Assembly (NCBI GenBank): GCA_002396505.1
Contig: DGYA01000095.1
Coordinates: forward strand, 1 to 9,324
Origin: Cyanobacteria bacterium UBA5018
GTDB taxonomy: Bacteria > Cyanobacteriota > Cyanobacteriia > PCC-6307 > Cyanobiaceae
Reading direction: 5' to 3'
Length of the DNA stretch: 9,324 bases
Shown here: positions 6,763 to 9,324 of the stretch, one piece after another
Layout: each line of letters begins with the position of its first letter
Numbering within the stretch: position 1 is the first letter of the stretch
Notes under the pieces: generated by a model
What the model was told of the DNA's origin: nothing
Databases searched by the model: none
What the model saw: the letters and a program-made list of their open reading frames with translations, nothing else
Program-made: the position numbers and the translations under genes

Positions 6763-8826
6763 GTGAGCATCGAGACCGCCATTCAGGCCTCCACTGAGGC
6801 CGCCATCGAGAACGCCATTCAGGCCTCCACTGAGGCCCTCATTGAGGCCCCCGTTGAAGCGGCCATTGAGGCCTGCAGCAAAACTGTGCCACTGGGGGGC
6901 CGGCGCCCTGGCCGCTCCCCAGCCTTGATCCCCTGGTTGATTAGCGCGCTGCTCGGGGTTTGCTTACTGGTGATCGGCGGTTGCCGCGCCAGCGAGCCGA
7001 CCGCCAATTCCGATCTGTTGGCCACCACCGCCCCGGCCGGCCGCCTCCAGGAGGTGTCGCCGCCGCCGGCCGTGCAGCAATTGGCGGCGGCCCTGGCCGA
7101 GCGCTCGCCCCAGCTGCAGATCGAGGCGCCAACTGCCGACAGCCTTTTGACTGGCGGTGACTGGCAGTTGCGCTTAAGGCTGCGCGACTGGCCGCTGGTG
7201 GATGCCGGACCCCTGGGCATCGGCCCCCATCTGGCGGTGCAAATTGACGACCAACCGCCGCTGCGCATCAGCGATCACCGGCCCAGTGGCCAAGGCGATC
7301 AGTTGCTGATCAGCCTGCCGCCCCTAGCGCCGGGCAGCCACCGGATCACCGCCTACGCCGCCCTGCCCTGGGGCGAAGCGGTGAAGGATCCGGGCGCCAC
7401 GGCCAGGCTGCGGTTGCACGCGGTGGCCGCTAATCGCCTATCCCTACCGGCGCCAGGCAGCCCCGAATTGATTCCTGTTAGTCCAGCTGAATTGGGTGGC
7501 AGTGAACCGTTGCTGCTGGATTGGCTGCTCTACGACGCACCCCTGCAACATCTACGGCAGGGCGATGACAGCTGGCGGCTGCGGGTGAGCATTAATGGCG
7601 ACAGCTTTCTGGTGGATCAAAACGCCCCCCTGTGGCTGCGGGGCTGGCACCAGGGCAGCAACGCCCTGCAATTGGAACTAGTTGATGGCCGGGGCGAACC
7701 CCTCAACCCCCCATATAACAGTCTTGTGCGCCAGGTAACCCTGGCCGGCGGTCCGCCTCCCCGCTGGTTGGGGGCGCGGCTCAGCAGCCAGGAGCTGGCG
7801 GTGTACCTGGGTCAGATCCCTTCAGAAGCTTTGGCGCCAGCAAATCGCCCAGCAGCACCAAAAAATGGCGCTGCTGGGGCCGGCAAGCCCTTGGCGAAGC
7901 CAGGCGCATCGACCGATCAAAATGACCTCCCGGCCGATGCAGCCAAGGCTGGGCTGCCAGCGGCCGCAAAAGTAGACACTGCAAACGCAGGGGCCGCAAA
8001 AGTAGATGCCGCAACAGCAGAAGCCGCAAAAGTAGAGGTTGCAAAAGTAGATGGTGCAACAGCTGATGCCGAAGCAACTCTCGCAGACTCGCTGGGGGAC
8101 GAGGAAGATATAGCGGAAATTTTTGATGCCAATACCAATACCAATACCAATACCAATACCAATACCAGCCCCAATACAGATCAGGCGGAGTCGATCACGG
8201 CAAACGCCATCCCGCTTGGAAAAAGCGCTCCACCAGCCAGCCGGCCCGAACCCAGCCAGGCCAGCCCCCATGAAGCAGCCGATGTCAACAGGGCAGACAA
8301 TCATCCAGTCGACACAAGCGGCGATACAGCCGCCAATGCAGATATCGACGCTAGTAAGTATATAAATATGGATGTAGACGCGGAAGCCGATGCCGATGCG
8401 AGTAGCGATGCAGATGTAGCCAACCAGGCTGAAGTAGATGCCGCACCAATCGCCACTGCGGTTGCCAGGCCTGCCATTGACCAATCCAAGACCCAGCGGT
8501 CCGAGCCGCAGCAATCCCAGCCGCAGCCCCAGTGGTCCGAGCCGCTGCAACCCCAACCAGAGTCAGCGCCTCCAGAGCCAGTTTCTGGCCAAGCCGCGCA
8601 ACTACAAATCGATCCAGCTCTTGCTGAACCAGAATTTTCCACACCAGAACTTTCTGAGCCAGCACTAACGAAACCAGCCCTGGCGGATCGCCTGATCGAT
8701 CGTTTGATCGGCCGGGATTGGGCCGCTGCCCCAGAGCAAAAGCAGGGGGATGCGGACCAGGCGGCCAGCGACTCGGCCGCCGGTGGTGGACCCCTTGGGG
8801 CCCTGCGCCGCAGACTTGCGCGGTGA
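6763..8826 (+). CDS. Repeat-rich secreted or lipoprotein-like protein of unknown function
   Basis: I do not recognise the family. From the GTG at 6763 the protein has 687 residues. Residues 2-37 are nine tetrapeptide repeats such as AIEA and STEA. Residues 54-73 are hydrophobic and end in IGGC (Cys74), which fits a lipobox, preceded by GGRRPGR. Residues about 118-222 and 240-328 look like two beta-sandwich (Ig-like) domains, the first with an LAPGSHRITA strand motif. Residues 355-687 are a low-complexity tail rich in Ala, Asp, Gln, Glu and Pro, with AAKVD repeats, six Asn-Thr pairs and a final basic GALRRRLAR. The lipobox would suit a start at the in-frame GTG 6886 (646 residues, MPLGGRRPGR), which gives a normal lipoprotein signal. 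The first GTG overlaps AAGGAG, too close to act as its ribosome binding site. The stop overlaps the next gene's start (GTGA), so the two are likely co-translated. Probable location is the cell envelope; function is unknown. Confidence 0.85.
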   Translation: MSIETAIQASTEAAIENAIQASTEALIEAPVEAAIEACSKTVPLGGRRPGRSPALIPWLISALLGVCLLVIGGCRASEPTANSDLLATTAPAGRLQEVSPPPAVQQLAAALAERSPQLQIEAPTADSLLTGGDWQLRLRLRDWPLVDAGPLGIGPHLAVQIDDQPPLRISDHRPSGQGDQLLISLPPLAPGSHRITAYAALPWGEAVKDPGATARLRLHAVAANRLSLPAPGSPELIPVSPAELGGSEPLLLDWLLYDAPLQHLRQGDDSWRLRVSINGDSFLVDQNAPLWLRGWHQGSNALQLELVDGRGEPLNPPYNSLVRQVTLAGGPPPRWLGARLSSQELAVYLGQIPSEALAPANRPAAPKNGAAGAGKPLAKPGASTDQNDLPADAAKAGLPAAAKVDTANAGAAKVDAATAEAAKVEVAKVDGATADAEATLADSLGDEEDIAEIFDANTNTNTNTNTNTSPNTDQAESITANAIPLGKSAPPASRPEPSQASPHEAADVNRADNHPVDTSGDTAANADIDASKYINMDVDAEADADASSDADVANQAEVDAAPIATAVARPAIDQSKTQRSEPQQSQPQPQWSEPLQPQPESAPPEPVSGQAAQLQIDPALAEPEFSTPELSEPALTKPALADRLIDRLIGRDWAAAPEQKQGDADQAASDSAAGGGPLGALRRRLAR
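6766..6873 (+). repeat. Nine tandem 12-bp repeats encoding tetrapeptides
   Basis: The segment divides into nine 12-bp units close to GCCATTGAGGCC, read as SIET, AIQA, STEA, AIEN, AIQA, STEA, LIEA, PVEA, AIEA. A 24-bp piece (two units) is repeated exactly at 6778-6801 and 6814-6837, showing a recent 36-bp duplication. Some differences between units are silent (ATT/ATC, GAG/GAA, GCC/GCG), which leans towards the segment being translated. Confidence 0.85.
7963..8051 (+). repeat. 30-bp repeats encoding AAKVD blocks
   Basis: GCCGCAAAAGTAGA starts at 7963, 7993 and 8023 (exact 30-bp period). A fourth copy, with its first codon changed, starts 15 bp later at 8038. The protein reads AAKVDTANAG, AAKVDAATAE, AAKVEVAKVDGATA. 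All periods are multiples of three, so copy-number change would keep the frame. Confidence 0.85.
8131..8166 (+). repeat. Hexanucleotide microsatellite (AATACC)6 encoding Asn-Thr repeats
   Basis: Six perfect copies of AATACC encode (Asn-Thr)6 within the protein tail, followed by a degenerate continuation (AGCCCCAATACAG, Ser-Pro-Asn-Thr). The 6-bp unit equals two codons, so slippage changes the tail length without frameshift. Confidence 0.95.
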
Positions 8827-9324
8827 ACAGTTCCCCTAACCAGCCCTCCCATCAGTGGGCTAACCATTCGGCTAACCAGCCAGCGGGCCCGATCTGGGGC
8901 CTGGGATTTAGTGCCGCTGCCAACGGCCTGTTGAGCCAACTGCTGCAGGGCGGCGTGGTGGACCAACTGGTGAGCGGCGGCGCCAGCCCCTCGGCCAGCG
9001 AAACCCTGGCCAGCGCCTGGCTCCACAGCGCCGGCTTCGTGGTGGTGGGGGCCACCGGGCTGGTGACCCGGCTGATTGCCCCCCTGTTACAGGACAAGCG
9101 GCGCGATCCGGCCGTGGTGGTGGTGGATCCGCTGGGGCGCTTCGCGATCCCCCTGCTGGGGGGCCATGGGGCCGGCGCTGAGGCCCTCAGCCAGCGGGTG
9201 GCGGCGCTGCTGGGGGGCACCGCCGTGCTCAGCGGCGCCAGCAGTGGCAGTGGCCGGTTGGCCTTGGATGCCTTCGGCAGCTGGTGGGGCTGGCGCCGGG
9301 GCGGCGGCGACTGGGACGCCCTGA
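8823..9324 (+). CDS. cobJ: Cobalamin biosynthesis protein, CbiG-like N-terminal domain (probable CbiG/CobJ fusion), partial
   Basis: A GTG at 8823-8825 overlaps the preceding TGA and opens a frame with no stop to the right edge (167 residues visible). After a variable start, GLGFSAAANGLL (27-38), GATGLVTRLIAPLLQDKRRDPAVVVVD (77-102) and LGRFAIPLLGGHGAGAEALSQRVAALLGG (104-132) match the CbiG N-terminal domain, whose hallmark is the VVVDxxGRFAIxLLxGH stretch. CbiG opens the delta-lactone of cobalt-precorrin-5A and releases acetaldehyde. In picocyanobacteria, to my knowledge, this domain is fused to CobJ (precorrin-3B C17-methyltransferase, ring contraction), but that part lies outside the window, so the cobJ symbol is inferred. 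No Shine-Dalgarno sequence is visible, and the GTGA overlap suggests translation coupled to the gene before. The pathway makes (pseudo)cobalamin in the cytoplasm. Confidence 0.85.
   Translation, partial: MNSSPNQPSHQWANHSANQPAGPIWGLGFSAAANGLLSQLLQGGVVDQLVSGGASPSASETLASAWLHSAGFVVVGATGLVTRLIAPLLQDKRRDPAVVVVDPLGRFAIPLLGGHGAGAEALSQRVAALLGGTAVLSGASSGSGRLALDAFGSWWGWRRGGGDWDAL

Noticed and set aside
7963..8166. CRISPR-like array
   Set aside because: The repeats are coding, too short, have no unique spacers of regular size, and preserve the reading frame.
7822..8556. Long minus-strand reading frame opposite the tail of the repeat-rich gene
   Set aside because: Its protein is an antisense reflection of the repeats (runs of Gly-Ile, Cys-Gly) with no recognisable domain; the plus-strand frame continues from a domain-bearing protein to the operon overlap.

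Overview
The window comes from a GC-rich picocyanobacterium of the Synechococcus/Cyanobium type. The evidence is a complete psaA-psaB pair encoding both photosystem I reaction-centre proteins, with PsaA carrying the long lumenal insertions I associate with alpha-cyanobacteria, followed by the start of a gene whose N-terminal domain is CbiG-like, as in the fused CbiG/CobJ proteins of this group. The species cannot be fixed from the sequence alone.

Layout. Bases 1 to about 640 hold a decayed TnpB gene (IS200/IS605-type RNA-guided nuclease) on the minus strand, broken into pieces in three frames. A textbook sigma-70 promoter (656-684, plus strand) lies just past the edge of this fossil and points at a regulator gene (860-1645) with a degenerate receiver-like domain and a LuxR-type helix-turn-helix. 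The regulator converges on psaB. A rho-independent terminator (1755-1779), with a second small hairpin, closes the psaA-psaB operon (minus strand, 6347 down to 1817). The psaA leader of about 180 nt, a probable -10 box and a possible RpaB-type half site lie at 6348-6586.

Divergently from psaA, on the plus strand, an unfamiliar secreted or lipoprotein-like protein (6763-8826) is encoded. Its N-terminus is made of nine 12-bp repeats, followed by a lipobox-like hydrophobic segment, two probable beta-sandwich domains and a very long low-complexity tail with internal repeats. Its stop codon overlaps the GTG start of the cobalamin gene (8823 to the right edge), so the two are probably co-transcribed and translationally coupled.

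How the genes relate. PsaA and PsaB form the photosystem I heterodimer. The regulator next door has no demonstrated link to them; convergence is only a position. The lipoprotein-like protein is paired with cobalamin synthesis by operon position, but nothing in its sequence explains why. I see no CRISPR array, tRNA, rRNA or complete mobile element. The least explained items are the repeat-rich protein, a mini-ORF in front of it, and the mutation scars in the tnpB fossil.
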